A DNA stretch of 48,294 nt from an uncultured beta proteobacterium (GCA_903839085.1 CAIMBE010000115.1:1-48294), one strand, 5' to 3'. Numbered from the stretch's first letter, positions 11,330 through 22,355 are shown. Notes: generated by a model from the letters alone, not told the origin. Made by a program: numbers and translations.

Positions 11330-12301
11330 ATGAACAAGTTGCTTGTCGGTCTGTGTTGGGCTTTATCCGCGCCGTTGCTGATGGCGCAGTCCCCGGCGGC
11401 AGGCGCGGGGCCGGCCTGCCCCGAGAAGAACCTGCTTTACTGGCAGGCCTTCCCGCCCGGTGGCGAGTCCGATCTGTCGGCGCGCCACCAGCAGGTCGTG
11501 CTGAAGAAGAGGTGCGCCGCCATCGACACCATCATCCAGTACAAGGCCGGCGCCGGGGGCGGCCTGATGTGGGGTCAGATGAACCAGTTGCCGGGGGACG
11601 GCCTCAACATCGTGGGCGTCAACCTGCCGCACATCGTGTTTCAGCCGCTCGAGGGCCAGGTTCAGTTCAAGACGCAGGACATCACCCCGGTGTTCTGGTT
11701 CCATTTCACGCCCGACATCCTGGTGGTGCCCGAGCCAAGCGCGATCCGGACTTTTGCCGAGTTCATCAAGGCCGCCAAGGCCGCGCCCGGTGCGCTCAAT
11801 CTCGGCGGCTCCGGCCTCAATTCTGCCAACCACGCGGCCCATGAGCGCATGAACGCGATGTTTGCCGTGAAGACCAATTACATCCCGTACAAGGGCACCG
11901 GCGACATGGCGACCGCCGTGCTGGGCGCGCAGATCGAGGGCGCGATGACGTATTCGGCGTTTGCGATCAATAACAAGGGACGCGTGCGCGCTCTGGCCAT
12001 CGCCATGGAAAAACGCCACCCGCTGCTGCCGGAAGTGCCGACCTTCAAGGAACTCGGCGTTGACTGGGTCGATGGCGCCTACCGCGGCATCGGCGTGCCA
12101 AAGTCGACTTCGCCCGAGGCGCGCAAGCGCCTGTCCGAGTTGTGGATGGCGCTGAACAACGAGCCGGAGATGAAGGAACTGGCCGCCCGCAGCGGCTTTG
12201 AACTGGTCAATGTCGGCCTCGAGCAGATGGACGCGTTCATGAAGGACAAGGTGCGCCTTTATACCGACAGCGCGCAGCAGCTGGGACTGGGCAAGAAATA
12301 G
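11330..12301 (+). CDS. Tripartite tricarboxylate (Bug-type) solute-binding protein
   Basis: 323-aa periplasmic binding protein of the TctC/Bug family, which binds carboxylates and other small acids. It begins with a signal peptide of about 20 residues (LLVGLCWALSAPLLMAQ). The mature start KNLLYWQAFPPGGESDLSAR and the later KTNYIPYKGTGDMATAVLGAQ region follow the family pattern. GGAG lies 7 nt before ATG 11330. No TctA or TctB membrane genes are in the window, which is common for the expanded Bug families of Burkholderiales. Position between the dehydrogenase and glycerate kinase genes suggests a hydroxy-acid ligand; delivery to the upstream LivHMGF channel is not expected from known pairings. 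Confidence 0.85.
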   Translation: MNKLLVGLCWALSAPLLMAQSPAAGAGPACPEKNLLYWQAFPPGGESDLSARHQQVVLKKRCAAIDTIIQYKAGAGGGLMWGQMNQLPGDGLNIVGVNLPHIVFQPLEGQVQFKTQDITPVFWFHFTPDILVVPEPSAIRTFAEFIKAAKAAPGALNLGGSGLNSANHAAHERMNAMFAVKTNYIPYKGTGDMATAVLGAQIEGAMTYSAFAINNKGRVRALAIAMEKRHPLLPEVPTFKELGVDWVDGAYRGIGVPKSTSPEARKRLSELWMALNNEPEMKELAARSGFELVNVGLEQMDAFMKDKVRLYTDSAQQLGLGKK

Positions 12302-12312
12302 GCGCGCAACCA

Positions 12313-13659
12313 ATGCACGAAGCGCCTGGCAACGCCGCGCCCGATCCCTTGCGGGACCCGGCGGCCTTCCTGCAATACTTGTACGGTGTCGCGGTCCGGC
12401 GTGCCTTGCCGCTGCACAACATCGCGGCTTTCTTGCCGGCGCCGCCGAGCCGCGAGAGCGGGGGTCGCACCCTGGTGCTCGGTGCCGGCAAGGCGGGCGC
12501 GGCGATGGCCCAGGCGGTCGAAGCGCTGTGGCCGGCCGACGCGCCGCTGTCGGGTCTGGTCGTGACGCGCTACCAGCACATACCGCCGCGAGCGCACGGT
12601 CTGGCGCAGCGCATCGACATCGTCGAGGCGGCCCATCCCGTGCCCGATGCAGCGGGGCTGCTGGCAAGCGGGCGCATCATGGCCTTGACGCAGAACCTGA
12701 CCAAGGACGATCTTGTGCTGTGCCTGATCTCGGGCGGCGGCTCGGCCTTGCTGACCTTGCCGGCCGACGGTTTGACGCTGCCGGACAAGCAGCGCATCAA
12801 CCGCGAACTGCTCAATTCGGGCGCCACGATCGCCGAGATCAACTGCGTGCGCAAGCACCTCTCCCGCGTCAAGGGCGGGCGGCTGGCCGCGGCCTGCGCC
12901 CCGGCCCGGGTGGTGACGCTGGCGATCAGCGACGTGCCGGGCGATGATCCCTCGATCATTGCCAGCGGGCCGACGGTGCCCGATGCCAGCCGCTGTGACG
13001 ATGCGCTGGCCATCCTCGCACGGTACGCCATTGCGGTGCCAAGGGGCATCCGCGCGGCGCTTGCCAGCGGGCTGCTGGAGACACCGAAACCCGGCGATCC
13101 GCTCTTTGAGCGCAATCAGGTGAGCCTGATCGCCGCGCCCTACCAGTCCTTGCAGGCGGCGGCCCAGGCGGCCCGCGAAGCCGGTCTGGCGGCCCATATC
13201 CTGGGCGATGACATGCAAGGCGAAGCGCGCGAGGTGGGCAAGGTGCATGCTGCGCTGGCACGCGCCATCGTCGTCCGGAGCGAACCGTTTCAGCGGCCGT
13301 GCGTGATTCTGAGCGGTGGTGAAACCACGGTGACGCTGCGCGAGCCGGTGGCGGGCGCGCACCCTGGACGGGGTGGGCGGGCCGGCGAGTTCTGCCTCGG
13401 CCTGGCGCAGGCCCTGCAGGGTCAGGCCCATGTTCATGCGCTGGCGGCCGACACGGATGGCATCGATGGGGTGGAAGACAACGCCGGCGCCTGCGTCGGG
13501 CCGACGACCCTCAGCCGGGCCCTGGCTTCAGGCATGAAGATCGAAAATTATCTCGATCGCAACGATTCCTACGGCTATTTTTCAGCCCTCGGCGATCTGG
13601 TGATGACCGGCCCGACGTTTACCAACGTCAATGATTTTCGCGCTTTGCTGATCCTGTGA
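12313..13659 (+). CDS. Glycerate 2-kinase, MOFRL family (TtuD/GckA-like)
   Basis: 448-aa cytoplasmic kinase of the DUF4147/MOFRL family, which converts D-glycerate to 2-phosphoglycerate. Recognisable segments are LVLGAGKAGAAMAQAVE near residue 53, CLISGGGSALLTLP near 137, and the C-terminal MOFRL region with ILSGGETTVTL, GRGGRAGEFCLG and LAADTDGIDG. Older literature calls tartrate-operon members hydroxypyruvate reductase (ttuD). ATG 12313 lies 11 nt after the Bug gene stop; the ribosome site is poor, suggesting coupling. It completes a path from tartrate through glycerate to lower glycolysis. Confidence 0.88.
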   Translation: MHEAPGNAAPDPLRDPAAFLQYLYGVAVRRALPLHNIAAFLPAPPSRESGGRTLVLGAGKAGAAMAQAVEALWPADAPLSGLVVTRYQHIPPRAHGLAQRIDIVEAAHPVPDAAGLLASGRIMALTQNLTKDDLVLCLISGGGSALLTLPADGLTLPDKQRINRELLNSGATIAEINCVRKHLSRVKGGRLAAACAPARVVTLAISDVPGDDPSIIASGPTVPDASRCDDALAILARYAIAVPRGIRAALASGLLETPKPGDPLFERNQVSLIAAPYQSLQAAAQAAREAGLAAHILGDDMQGEAREVGKVHAALARAIVVRSEPFQRPCVILSGGETTVTLREPVAGAHPGRGGRAGEFCLGLAQALQGQAHVHALAADTDGIDGVEDNAGACVGPTTLSRALASGMKIENYLDRNDSYGYFSALGDLVMTGPTFTNVNDFRALLIL

Positions 13660-13679
13660 GGTTGATTACTCAAGTTTGT

Positions 13680-13693
13680 TTGATTTTGCTCAA
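13680..13693 (+). promoter_or_regulatory. FNR/Anr-like box
   Basis: TTGATTTTGCTCAA matches the FNR-family consensus TTGAT-N4-ATCAA at nine of ten defined positions. It lies 5 nt before the TTG start and 35 nt before the alternative ATG of the adjacent Crp/Fnr regulator. A similar TTGAT/CTCAA pair with a 2-nt gap lies just upstream at 13662-13673. Autoregulation is an inference. Confidence 0.5.
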
Positions 13694-13698
13694 GGTCA

Positions 13699-14352
13699 TT
13701 GAGCGGCAAGCGCGTCACAGTCGCACACATGCTAGCCGCTCAAATTCTTGACCTCCCTGCCGAGACCCGCGTCCTTGCTCGCGGTGAAGTCCTGATCAGG
13801 CGCGCGACGGCGCCGTGCTGGGTCAGTTACCTGGACTCGGGTCGGGTCGCTCTGGGTGTCCTCGAAGGCGATGTCATGGTGCATCAGCTCGGTGTGGTGG
13901 AGGGTCCGTGCTGGCTCGATGCCAGTTCTGCGGTGCTGAACCTGCCGCACGCGGTGGACGGCGTTTCGGAGACGGAAATCCATTTAAGGCAGGTGCCGGC
14001 GCTTGAATTTCAGCGCTCGGTGGCGGCCATGTCGGCATCGGCGCAGGCCGTTTTGCACGATGTCGCGATGGCGCATCGCCAGCAGACCGAATTTGCGGTC
14101 AGTCGCCTGGCCAAGGACGCCGAGGCGCGCTGCGCCGAATGGCTGCTGCGCCATGCCCAGACCGGTGACCGGGGCGGGATGGCGGTGCTGCTGCAACAGC
14201 GCAAACGCTCGATTGCCGCCCAGCTTGGCATTGCGCCCGAAACCTTGTCGCGCGTTCTGCGCCATCTGCGCGAGCGCAGCCTGATCAGCGGCTCGGGCCG
14301 AATGCTCAACGTCGTCGATCCCAGCGGTCTGCGACTGCTCGCCGGCGTTTAA
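13699..14352 (+). CDS. Crp/Fnr-family transcription regulator
   Basis: 217-aa regulator with an N-terminal cyclic-nucleotide-binding-like beta barrel (about 15-125), a dimer helix, and a C-terminal winged helix. The recognition helix contains APETLSRVLRHL; the E-x2-SR arrangement is that of FNR/Anr-type proteins that read TTGAT half-sites. It lacks the N-terminal cysteine cluster of FNR, so it should not sense oxygen through 4Fe-4S. The cAMP-binding phosphate cassette is not evident. TTG 13699 has AAGG four nt upstream; ATG 13729 is an alternative that would place the FNR-like box in the promoter. It follows the glycerate kinase gene by 39 nt. Targets unknown. Confidence 0.85.
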   Translation: MSGKRVTVAHMLAAQILDLPAETRVLARGEVLIRRATAPCWVSYLDSGRVALGVLEGDVMVHQLGVVEGPCWLDASSAVLNLPHAVDGVSETEIHLRQVPALEFQRSVAAMSASAQAVLHDVAMAHRQQTEFAVSRLAKDAEARCAEWLLRHAQTGDRGGMAVLLQQRKRSIAAQLGIAPETLSRVLRHLRERSLISGSGRMLNVVDPSGLRLLAGV

Positions 14353-14391
14353 TTACTTTTCATCTTGCCGGGCATCGGGACGGCGCTTCTT

Positions 14392-14459
14392 CGTCACTGC
14401 GAGGAGCGCAGCGACATGGCAGTCCATGCATGGGTTGCCGCGCTCCGCTCGCAATGACG
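14392..14459. repeat. Dispersed palindromic repeat, copy at 14.4 kb
   Basis: Near-palindrome of 68 bp: left end CGTCACTGCGAGGAGCGCAG, right end CTCCGCTCGCAATGACG, and centre CCATGCATGG. It is the simplest copy in the window, with no tandem array beside it. It sits between the convergent crp-like and lpdV genes and could act as a bidirectional mRNA end structure. The rest of 14353-14500 holds nothing recognisable. Confidence 0.8.
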
Positions 14460-14500
14460 AATGAGAACTCGCAGGAATAATCAGTCTTGTTGCGCAGAGG

Positions 14501-15901
14501 TCAGATATGCAATGCGTGGCCGAGCGCCTTTAGGGCGGCCTCCTGCACCGCTTCACCGAGGGTCGGGTGAGCGTGGATGGTTCCCGCCACATCTTCCAGG
14601 CAGGCGCCCATTTCGATCGACTGCGAAAAGGCTGCGCTCAACTCCGACACGCCAACGCCGACCGCCTGCCAGCCGACGATCAGGTGGTTGTCGCGCCGGG
14701 CCAGCACGCGCACAAAGCCTTCGCCCGCTTCGAGCGTCATGGCGCGCCCATTGGCTGCGAACGGGAAACTCGCCTGGATGCAGTCCAGGCCGGCCAGCGC
14801 TGCCTGCGCCGGCGTCTGCCCGACCACCAACAGTTCCGGGTCGGTGAAGCAGACCGCGGCGATGGCTGCCGGCGCGAAATGGCGCCGCTTGCCGGAGATG
14901 ATCTCGGCCACCATCTCGCCCTGCGCCATGGCCCGGTGCGCCAGCATCGGTTCGCCGGTCAGGTCGCCGATGGCCCACACATGGCGCATCGAGGTGCGGC
15001 ACTGGTCATCGATCTTCACGGCGCGGCCGTTCATGTCGAGCAGCAAGCGCTCCAGACCCCAGCCCTGGGTGCGCGGTGTGCGGCCAATCGCCACCAGCAC
15101 CTGATCGGCAGGCAGTTCCGACATCTCGCCCTTGGCGCTGGCGATCTGCACGGCATCGCCCGCCGCGTTCAGACCCTGCACCCTGCAGCCCAGGTGAACC
15201 TGGATGCCGAGCTTGCGCAGCGAGGCAGCCACCGGCCTGGCCAGTTCTTCGTCGTAGACCGGCAGGATGCGATCGAGCGCCTCGACCACGGCCACGTCGG
15301 CGCCGAGCTTGCGGTAGGCGATGCCGAGTTCCAGGCCGATGTAGCCGGCGCCGACCACCAGCAGGCGTTTGGGTAGTGCGGCCGGTGACAGCGCCTGCGT
15401 CGACGAGATGACGCGTCCGCCAAACGGCAGGCCGGGCAGGGCCAGTTCGGTCGAACCGGTTGCCAGCAGCAGGTGTTCGCAGGAAATGCGCAGCGCTGCG
15501 CCCGCGTTCGCCGGGTGCACCTCGACCGTCTTGCCGTCGACCACGCTGGCCCAGCCCTTGATGACCTTGACGCCGTTCTTCTTGAGCAGCGCCGCCACGC
15601 CATGCGTGAGGCGCTGCACGATGCCGTCTTTCCATCGCACGGTCTGTGCCAGGTCGATGCGCGGCGCGTCGACCTGGATGCCGAGCGCTGACTGGCCGGC
15701 AAACTGGCAGGTCCTGTGGAAAGCTTCGCCAGCGTGGATCAGCGCCTTGGACGGAATGCAGCCAATGTTCAGGCAGGTGCCGCCAAGCTGCTCGCCCTCG
15801 ATCAGGACGGTGTCCAGGCCGAGTTGGCCGGCACGAATGGCGGCGACGTAGCCGCCGGGACCGCCGCCGATGACCAGCAACTTTGTCTCTTGTGTCTGCA
15901 T
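14501..15901 (-). CDS. lpdV: Dihydrolipoamide dehydrogenase (E3)
   Basis: 466-aa FAD-dependent disulfide oxidoreductase that reoxidises the lipoyl group of the E2 subunit and reduces NAD. N-terminal FAD motif [14 protein letters not shown] begins near residue 12; the redox disulfide is C43/C48 in [13 protein letters not shown]; the NAD motif [12 protein letters not shown] is in the middle; the C-terminal [15 protein letters not shown] carries the catalytic His-Glu pair. Start ATG 15901 lies 2 nt after the bkdB stop, with GGAG formed across that stop codon, so it is coupled. Last gene of the bkd operon, hence the lpdV name by context. Confidence 0.93.
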   Translation of the reverse strand: MQTQETKLLVIGGGPGGYVAAIRAGQLGLDTVLIEGEQLGGTCLNIGCIPSKALIHAGEAFHRTCQFAGQSALGIQVDAPRIDLAQTVRWKDGIVQRLTHGVAALLKKNGVKVIKGWASVVDGKTVEVHPANAGAALRISCEHLLLATGSTELALPGLPFGGRVISSTQALSPAALPKRLLVVGAGYIGLELGIAYRKLGADVAVVEALDRILPVYDEELARPVAASLRKLGIQVHLGCRVQGLNAAGDAVQIASAKGEMSELPADQVLVAIGRTPRTQGWGLERLLLDMNGRAVKIDDQCRTSMRHVWAIGDLTGEPMLAHRAMAQGEMVAEIISGKRRHFAPAAIAAVCFTDPELLVVGQTPAQAALAGLDCIQASFPFAANGRAMTLEAGEGFVRVLARRDNHLIVGWQAVGVGVSELSAAFSQSIEMGACLEDVAGTIHAHPTLGEAVQEAALKALGHALHI

Positions 15902-15903
15902 CG

Positions 15904-17247
15904 TTACTCCACAAACAGGGTGGCCGGACATTCGAGGTAGCCGCGCAGGAGTTGCACAAACTCGGCGCCATGCATGCCGTCCACCACGCGGTGATCGAAG
16001 GACGAGGACAGGTTCATCATCTGCCGCGCGACCACCGCGCCGCCGCGGATCATGGGGCGCTCGACCATGCGGTTGACGCCGATGATCGCGACTTCGGGGT
16101 GGTTGATCACGGGCGTGCTGACAATGCCGCCCAGGGCCCCGAGGCTGGTGATGGTGATGGTCGAGCCGGTCAGTTCGTCGCGCGCCGCCTTGCCGCTGCG
16201 GGCCGCCTCGCTCAGTCGCAACACCTCGGCGGCGCAAGCCCACAGGTCGCGCGTTTCGGCGTGGCGCAGCACCGGCACCATCAGGCCGCCTCCGGTCTGC
16301 GTCGCAATGCCCAGATGGACGGCCTCATAGCGCGTGACCACCGCCGCATCGTCGTCGTAGCGCGCGTTGACCTGCGGAAACCCGCGCACTGCCAGCACCA
16401 CGGCGCGCACCAGAAAAGGCAGGATGGTCAGGCGAGCGCGCTGCGTGCCGTGCTGCGCGTTCAGGCGCGCGCGCAGGGCCTCGAGTTCGGTGACGTCGAT
16501 TTCCTCGACGTAGGTGAAGTGCGGGATGCGGCGCTTGGCCTCCTGCATCTTCTGCGCAATCTTGCGCCGCAGGCCGATCACGGGGATGACTTCTTCCGCG
16601 CTGCGCTGCGCGTAGCGCTGGTCGGCTGAGGCCGCGCCGGCCGCTTGTCCGGCCCTTGCCGCGTAGGCGTCCAGGTCCTGCTGCGTGATGCGTCCGGCGC
16701 TTCCGGTCCCGGGGACGAATTGCAGCTCAATGCCCAGGTCCCAGGCGCGCCGTCGCACGGCGGGTGAGGCGATCGGCCTGTCGCCGCTGGTGCGTGCATG
16801 AACCGTGGCGGTCGCGGTGACTGCTTCGCGCTTTGCTGGCGGCAGGGCTGTTCCGGTTGGCGCCGCTTCGGCGGCTGCGGGTTCTCGCACCAGGGCGGGT
16901 TTGTCGGCGTGATCCGGCGCCGGGTCGCCCCAAGCCGGATCAGCCCCCTCGGGGGGCAGCGACGACGCGCAGCGCGCAGCGTGGGGGCCAGCCTTTCCAG
17001 CACCCTCGACTTCGATTTGAATCACTTCGGAGCCGACCGCCATCACCTGACCGACCGCGCCACCGAGTGAGAGCACCTTGCCTGCGACCGGTGACGGGAT
17101 CTCGACCGTGGCCTTGTCGGTCATGACGTCGGCCAGGATCTGGTCTTCGCTGATCAGGTCGCCAACCTTCACATGCCAGGCCACCAGTTCGACTTCGGCG
17201 ATGCCTTCACCGATGTCCGGCATCTTGATAATGTGTACGCCCATCAT
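15904..17247 (-). CDS. bkdB: Branched-chain 2-oxoacid dehydrogenase E2
   Basis: 447-aa dihydrolipoyl acyltransferase, core of the branched-chain oxoacid dehydrogenase complex. Residues 1-80 form one lipoyl domain with lipoyl Lys45 in [12 protein letters not shown] peripheral-subunit-binding domain follows near 150-195 ([29 protein letters not shown]), after a Pro/Ala-rich linker. The catalytic domain ends with [16 protein letters not shown], holding the HRxxDG acyltransferase motif. The start ATG 17247 overlaps the bkdA2 TGA (ATGA); a second ATG follows at once. Acts on acyl groups from valine, leucine and isoleucine. Confidence 0.93.
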   Translation of the reverse strand: MMGVHIIKMPDIGEGIAEVELVAWHVKVGDLISEDQILADVMTDKATVEIPSPVAGKVLSLGGAVGQVMAVGSEVIQIEVEGAGKAGPHAARCASSLPPEGADPAWGDPAPDHADKPALVREPAAAEAAPTGTALPPAKREAVTATATVHARTSGDRPIASPAVRRRAWDLGIELQFVPGTGSAGRITQQDLDAYAARAGQAAGAASADQRYAQRSAEEVIPVIGLRRKIAQKMQEAKRRIPHFTYVEEIDVTELEALRARLNAQHGTQRARLTILPFLVRAVVLAVRGFPQVNARYDDDAAVVTRYEAVHLGIATQTGGGLMVPVLRHAETRDLWACAAEVLRLSEAARSGKAARDELTGSTITITSLGALGGIVSTPVINHPEVAIIGVNRMVERPMIRGGAVVARQMMNLSSSFDHRVVDGMHGAEFVQLLRGYLECPATLFVE

Positions 17248-18263
17248 GCCTCCATCGTGCGTTTGAGTGCCGCTGCCACACGCGCCGGACCGGGGAAATA
17301 AGCCCACTCCTGCGCATGCGGATAGGGCGTGTCCCAGCCGGTGACACGCTCGATTGGCGCCTCCAGGTGGTAGAAACAGTGCTCCTGGATCAGCGAGACC
17401 AGTTCGGCGCCGAAGCCGCTGGTGCGCGTTGCTTCGTGCAGCACCACGCAGCGTCCGGTCTTTTTGACCGAGGCGACGATGGTCTCGAGATCGAGCGGCC
17501 AGATTGAGCGCAGGTCGATGATTTCGGCGTCGATGCCGCTCTCGCTGGCTGCCGCTTCCGCCACAAAGACCATCGTGCCGTAGGTGATCACGGTCAGCGC
17601 CTTGCCGGGCCGGAATACCGCCGCCGTGTCCAGCGGCACCGTGTAATAGCCCTCGGGCACGGCGCCCATCGGGTGCTTGGACCAGGGCACCACCGGCTTG
17701 TCGTGGTGTCCGTCGAAAGGCCCGTTGTAGAGGCGCTTGGGTTCCAGAAAGATGACCGGGTCGTCGTTCTCGATCGAAGCGATCAGCAGGCCCTTGGCGT
17801 CGTAGGGATTCGAGGGCATCACGGTGCGCAATCCGCAGACCTGAGTGAACACGGCCTCCGGGCTCTGGCTGTGCGTCTGCCCGCCGTAGATGCCGCCGCC
17901 GCAGGGCATGCGGATGGTGATGGGTGCCGTGAAGTCGCCGACCGAGCGGTAGCGCAGGCGCGCCGCTTCCGAAACGATCTGATCGGTTGCCGGGTAAACG
18001 TAGTCGGCAAACTGGATCTCGACCACCGGGCGCAAACCATAGGCGCCCATGCCGACCGCCGTGCCGACAATGCCGCCTTCGGAGATCGGGGCGTCGAACA
18101 CGCGCGAACTGCCGTACTTTTTCTGCAGTCCCTCGGTGCAGCGAAAGACGCCGCCGAAATAACCGACGTCCTGGCCGTAGACGACCACGTTGTCGTCGCG
18201 CTCCAGCATCACATCCATGGCCGAGCGCAGCGCCTGGATCATGGTCATCGGGGTTTTGCTCAT
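17244..18263 (-). CDS. bkdA2: Branched-chain 2-oxoacid dehydrogenase E1 beta
   Basis: 339-aa E1 beta subunit, which forms the thiamine-diphosphate active site with E1 alpha. The sequence is very close to Pseudomonas putida BkdA2 as I know it: MTMIQALRSAMDVMLERDDN, GQDVGYFGGVFRCTEG, MPCGGGIYGGQTHSQSPEA, and RVTGWDTPYPHAQEWAYFPG near the end. I chose ATG 18263, which follows GAAAGAAAG; an ATG six codons upstream (18281) is an alternative. Unlike the tightly packed downstream genes, it is separated from bkdA1 by about 230 bp carrying a repeat element. Confidence 0.93.
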   Translation of the reverse strand: MSKTPMTMIQALRSAMDVMLERDDNVVVYGQDVGYFGGVFRCTEGLQKKYGSSRVFDAPISEGGIVGTAVGMGAYGLRPVVEIQFADYVYPATDQIVSEAARLRYRSVGDFTAPITIRMPCGGGIYGGQTHSQSPEAVFTQVCGLRTVMPSNPYDAKGLLIASIENDDPVIFLEPKRLYNGPFDGHHDKPVVPWSKHPMGAVPEGYYTVPLDTAAVFRPGKALTVITYGTMVFVAEAAASESGIDAEIIDLRSIWPLDLETIVASVKKTGRCVVLHEATRTSGFGAELVSLIQEHCFYHLEAPIERVTGWDTPYPHAQEWAYFPGPARVAAALKRTMEA

Positions 18264-18299
18264 GTTGCTTTCTTTCTTCATGAATTCGTTCTCGTGTTT

Positions 18300-18447
18300 T
18301 CGTCATTGCGAGGAGCGCAAGCGACGCGGCAATCCATGTCGCCCGAAGTCATGGATCGCCACGCTTCGCTCGCGATGACGAGAGGGGCACTCGCGATGAA
18401 GGGAGGGGCACTTGCGATGAAGGGAGGGGCACTCGCGATGACGAGAG
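18300..18447. repeat. Palindromic repeat plus 21-bp tandem array inside the bkd operon
   Basis: The palindromic element runs from CGTCATTGCGAGGAGCGCAA at 18300 to CGCTTCGCTCGCGATGACG at about 18380. Its right end opens a tandem array of 21-bp units, TCGCGATGA(C/A)G(A/G)GAGGGGCAC, at 18370-18390, 18391-18411 and 18412-18432, with a partial fourth to 18447. It lies between bkdA1 and bkdA2, which are normally close together, so it appears inserted in the operon. No promoter or intrinsic terminator was recognised in the remaining sequence to 18495. Confidence 0.85.
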
Positions 18448-18495
18448 TGACGTGTTTGAGATGACGGCAGTACCGCCTTGTCGAAGGTCGCATGA

Positions 18496-19770
<1,275 letters not shown>

Positions 19771-20012
19771 TCAAGGGCTCGGCTCAGCACCTGGCGGGTA
19801 GCCAAGCGATGACCGGACAATGCGGCAATGGCAGCGGGGTCGCCGCAGGCCTTGCTTGCAGCGTGAAGCATAACGGATTTTGTGCGGTCAATGAACTCGG
19901 CGCAGGTGGACGCGGCGGGTGCCGCGGCCGCACGCGCGGCGGAGAAGAGGCAGGCACTCAGAACCTGACATCGACGCGCGGCCGGGTGGTAAGGATGGGT
20001 GCATCTTGATAT

Positions 20013-22343
20013 TCAGACACCCTGCCCGGTCAGAAAAAAAGCGGCCCAGAAAAAGGGATGAGGAAATTCCTTGCGGGTGTCGAGTTGTGCCTGGCGCAGG
20101 GCGTCCCGCTTGGGCATGCCATTTTTCAAATTGGTGTAGAAACGCTTCATCAGCTCCGAGGTTGCCTCGTCGTCCACCTGCCAGAGGCTGGCAACGACGC
20201 TGCTGCTGCCGGCATAAAGAAAGCCGCGAGTCAGGCCCACCAGATCATCGCCATTGAGGACTTTGCCCAATCCCGTTTCGCAGGCGCTCAGAGTCACCAG
20301 ATCGGCGTCCAGGTGGACGTTGTAGAGCTCATTGACCGTCAATGAGCCATCCTCCTGGCCATCCTTGGCAAGGAGAAGGCGCGAAATCATGGCATTGTCG
20401 CTGTTGAACTGGCCATGCGAGGCGATGTGCAAGTAATGAAAGTTGGGGGCAAACTGCTTGAAGGCGGCTTTCGTCGCCTTCTTGCGCACCAGGAGCTCGT
20501 TGCCTGGCAGCATGTCGGCGATCATGCGCGCCTCGACCTCGGCGTTGGGAAGATCGAGCCGCGAGTCGCCGAGATCGGGGTTGCCCAGCACCAGGATGCT
20601 GTCGATCGACTCGGTGCGCGAGGGTTTCAGATACCTGAGCACGCTGGCGCTGGGCAGATAGCGCAGGACGCGGTTCTGCACAAGATAATTGTTGCCGTCA
20701 TGCAGCGCTGCAAAAGGCACATAGTGCAGGAAGCCGTGCGGAACGATGAGCAGACTGCGATTGCCCAATTCCGCCTCAAGCGGTCGCAGCAGCTTGTTGT
20801 AGAGCGCTTGCGCAGGCTTGGTCACACCCTCGCCCTGTTCCTGCAGGTTGAGGCGAAAGGCGCGAACCAGTTCCTCCAGGTTGTCCCCATCCATCTTCGC
20901 GATGCGGGCGCCCGAGGCTGACAGCGTCACCGCGTACAGGTGCTTGCCGTGGAAGTAGTACTCGACAATCATTTCGTTGGGCAGCAGTCGGTCCTGAATG
21001 AGCTTGACCGGGGTAGCGCTCACCGCTACCAACGAAGCCAGCTCCGGCGCCGCCGCTCCCAGTTCCTCCTTCATCTGCACCACCAGATTGCGCTGCTTTG
21101 ACTCCACCGACTTCGACAAGTCGATGGGCACCTGCGCCAGAGCCTCGTTGCCTGCGGCGCGGTAGTTGGCGAGAAGTTCGCCAACGTTCCTGGCCGCGAC
21201 CTTCGGCACCGCGAAGTCATCCTTGTTGGCGAGCAGATCGACCAGGGCGCGAGCCTTGGCGCGCTCCATGTACTCGAAGGCTTCTGCCGCACGCTGGGTC
21301 CTGAAGAGAGCCGCAATCAACTGCCCGTAAACGTTCTGCTTGTCACCGACGAAGCCGATCTTGTTGGCTTCCGTGTTGATGCTTGCACGCTGCTGCTCGA
21401 TGACGGCGATTGCTTGTTTGTAATAGCTGATCGCCGACTCTGTGGCATCCTCCTGATCAGCGATTCGGCCGCGGTCGTTCAATATCAGCCAGTAGATCTC
21501 GCCGTTATCCCGCGTCGCCGCGATCTTCAGCAGATCATCGTAGCCGGCTTTGGCTTCGGCGATTTTCCCGGTCTCCAGCAGAGCCTTGTTGACCATGAAA
21601 CCGCGCGGCAGTTCAGCCCAAGCCCAGTTGCTGATTCCGCGAAGCAGCGCACCGCTGACCAGGTTGTCCAGAAATGATTTGAGCTTGAATGTGGTGTCGC
21701 TGTTGATGCCATCGAGCGCCTTGCGGTAGTCGCCCAGCGCCATGTAGACCCGTCCCAGCGCCATGGCCTTTGCGTTCGCGTAGTCGGAGTGCACGAGCGA
21801 GGTATTGACCCGGCTCAGCTCGAGGGCAAATCGTTCGCCGTCGCTGCGCTTGCCGCTCAGCGTCGCCGCGAGCGACAGGGCTGCCAGGCAATGGATCTCC
21901 ATGTCCTTGTCGTCGCTGCGGTCCTTCTTGAGCCAGTCCAGACCCTTCTGGGCTTCGACCCCCGCTGGCGTGTACTGGGCCATCTCGATCAGCGCGTCAG
22001 CGCGCATGATGTGTATGGTCGGCGTGGCATCGTCAAGTCCGAACAGCCGGGTGCGCCGATCGCCTTTTCTGACGTTGGCCTCAAGCTGGTCGAGGCAGGG
22101 CAGCAAACGGTTGTAGCGCTTGGTCTTGGAATAGGCGAAGCACAGGGCATGACGGTCGCGCGTATTGAGCGCGTGTTTGGCCTCTTCGGACTCCATGAGT
22201 TTCTGCAATTCATCGAACCGACCGGTGGCTGCATAGTCGATCGACTGCGAACTGACATCGGCAAGAGCCAGGCGTATCGGAAGTCCGATCAGCAACAGCG
22301 CCAAGAAGGCGAGCAGTAGGCGATGCAGGGTCATGCGGTGCAC
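20013..22343 (-). CDS. Exported TPR-CHAT protease-like protein
   Basis: 776-aa protein with a signal peptide (LHRLLLAFLALLLIGLPIRLALA), a long helical region to about residue 400 that looks like TPR repeats, and a C-terminal CHAT domain. CHAT is a caspase-related clan CD peptidase domain; the dyad is intact with His643 in HIASHGQF and Cys688 in LSACETGLG, followed by GLTRGFLYAGSSSVVASLW. The start is uncertain: GTG 22343 has GGAG (22350-22353) 6 nt upstream; GTG 22355 and ATG 22334 are alternatives. It lies downstream of the outer-membrane-type gene on the same strand, after an intrinsic terminator. Eukaryotic separase and bacterial craspase-type proteases share this fold. Substrate unknown. 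Confidence 0.85.
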   Translation of the reverse strand: MHRMTLHRLLLAFLALLLIGLPIRLALADVSSQSIDYAATGRFDELQKLMESEEAKHALNTRDRHALCFAYSKTKRYNRLLPCLDQLEANVRKGDRRTRLFGLDDATPTIHIMRADALIEMAQYTPAGVEAQKGLDWLKKDRSDDKDMEIHCLAALSLAATLSGKRSDGERFALELSRVNTSLVHSDYANAKAMALGRVYMALGDYRKALDGINSDTTFKLKSFLDNLVSGALLRGISNWAWAELPRGFMVNKALLETGKIAEAKAGYDDLLKIAATRDNGEIYWLILNDRGRIADQEDATESAISYYKQAIAVIEQQRASINTEANKIGFVGDKQNVYGQLIAALFRTQRAAEAFEYMERAKARALVDLLANKDDFAVPKVAARNVGELLANYRAAGNEALAQVPIDLSKSVESKQRNLVVQMKEELGAAAPELASLVAVSATPVKLIQDRLLPNEMIVEYYFHGKHLYAVTLSASGARIAKMDGDNLEELVRAFRLNLQEQGEGVTKPAQALYNKLLRPLEAELGNRSLLIVPHGFLHYVPFAALHDGNNYLVQNRVLRYLPSASVLRYLKPSRTESIDSILVLGNPDLGDSRLDLPNAEVEARMIADMLPGNELLVRKKATKAAFKQFAPNFHYLHIASHGQFNSDNAMISRLLLAKDGQEDGSLTVNELYNVHLDADLVTLSACETGLGKVLNGDDLVGLTRGFLYAGSSSVVASLWQVDDEATSELMKRFYTNLKNGMPKRDALRQAQLDTRKEFPHPFFWAAFFLTGQGV

Positions 22344-22355
22344 ATGTATCTCCAC

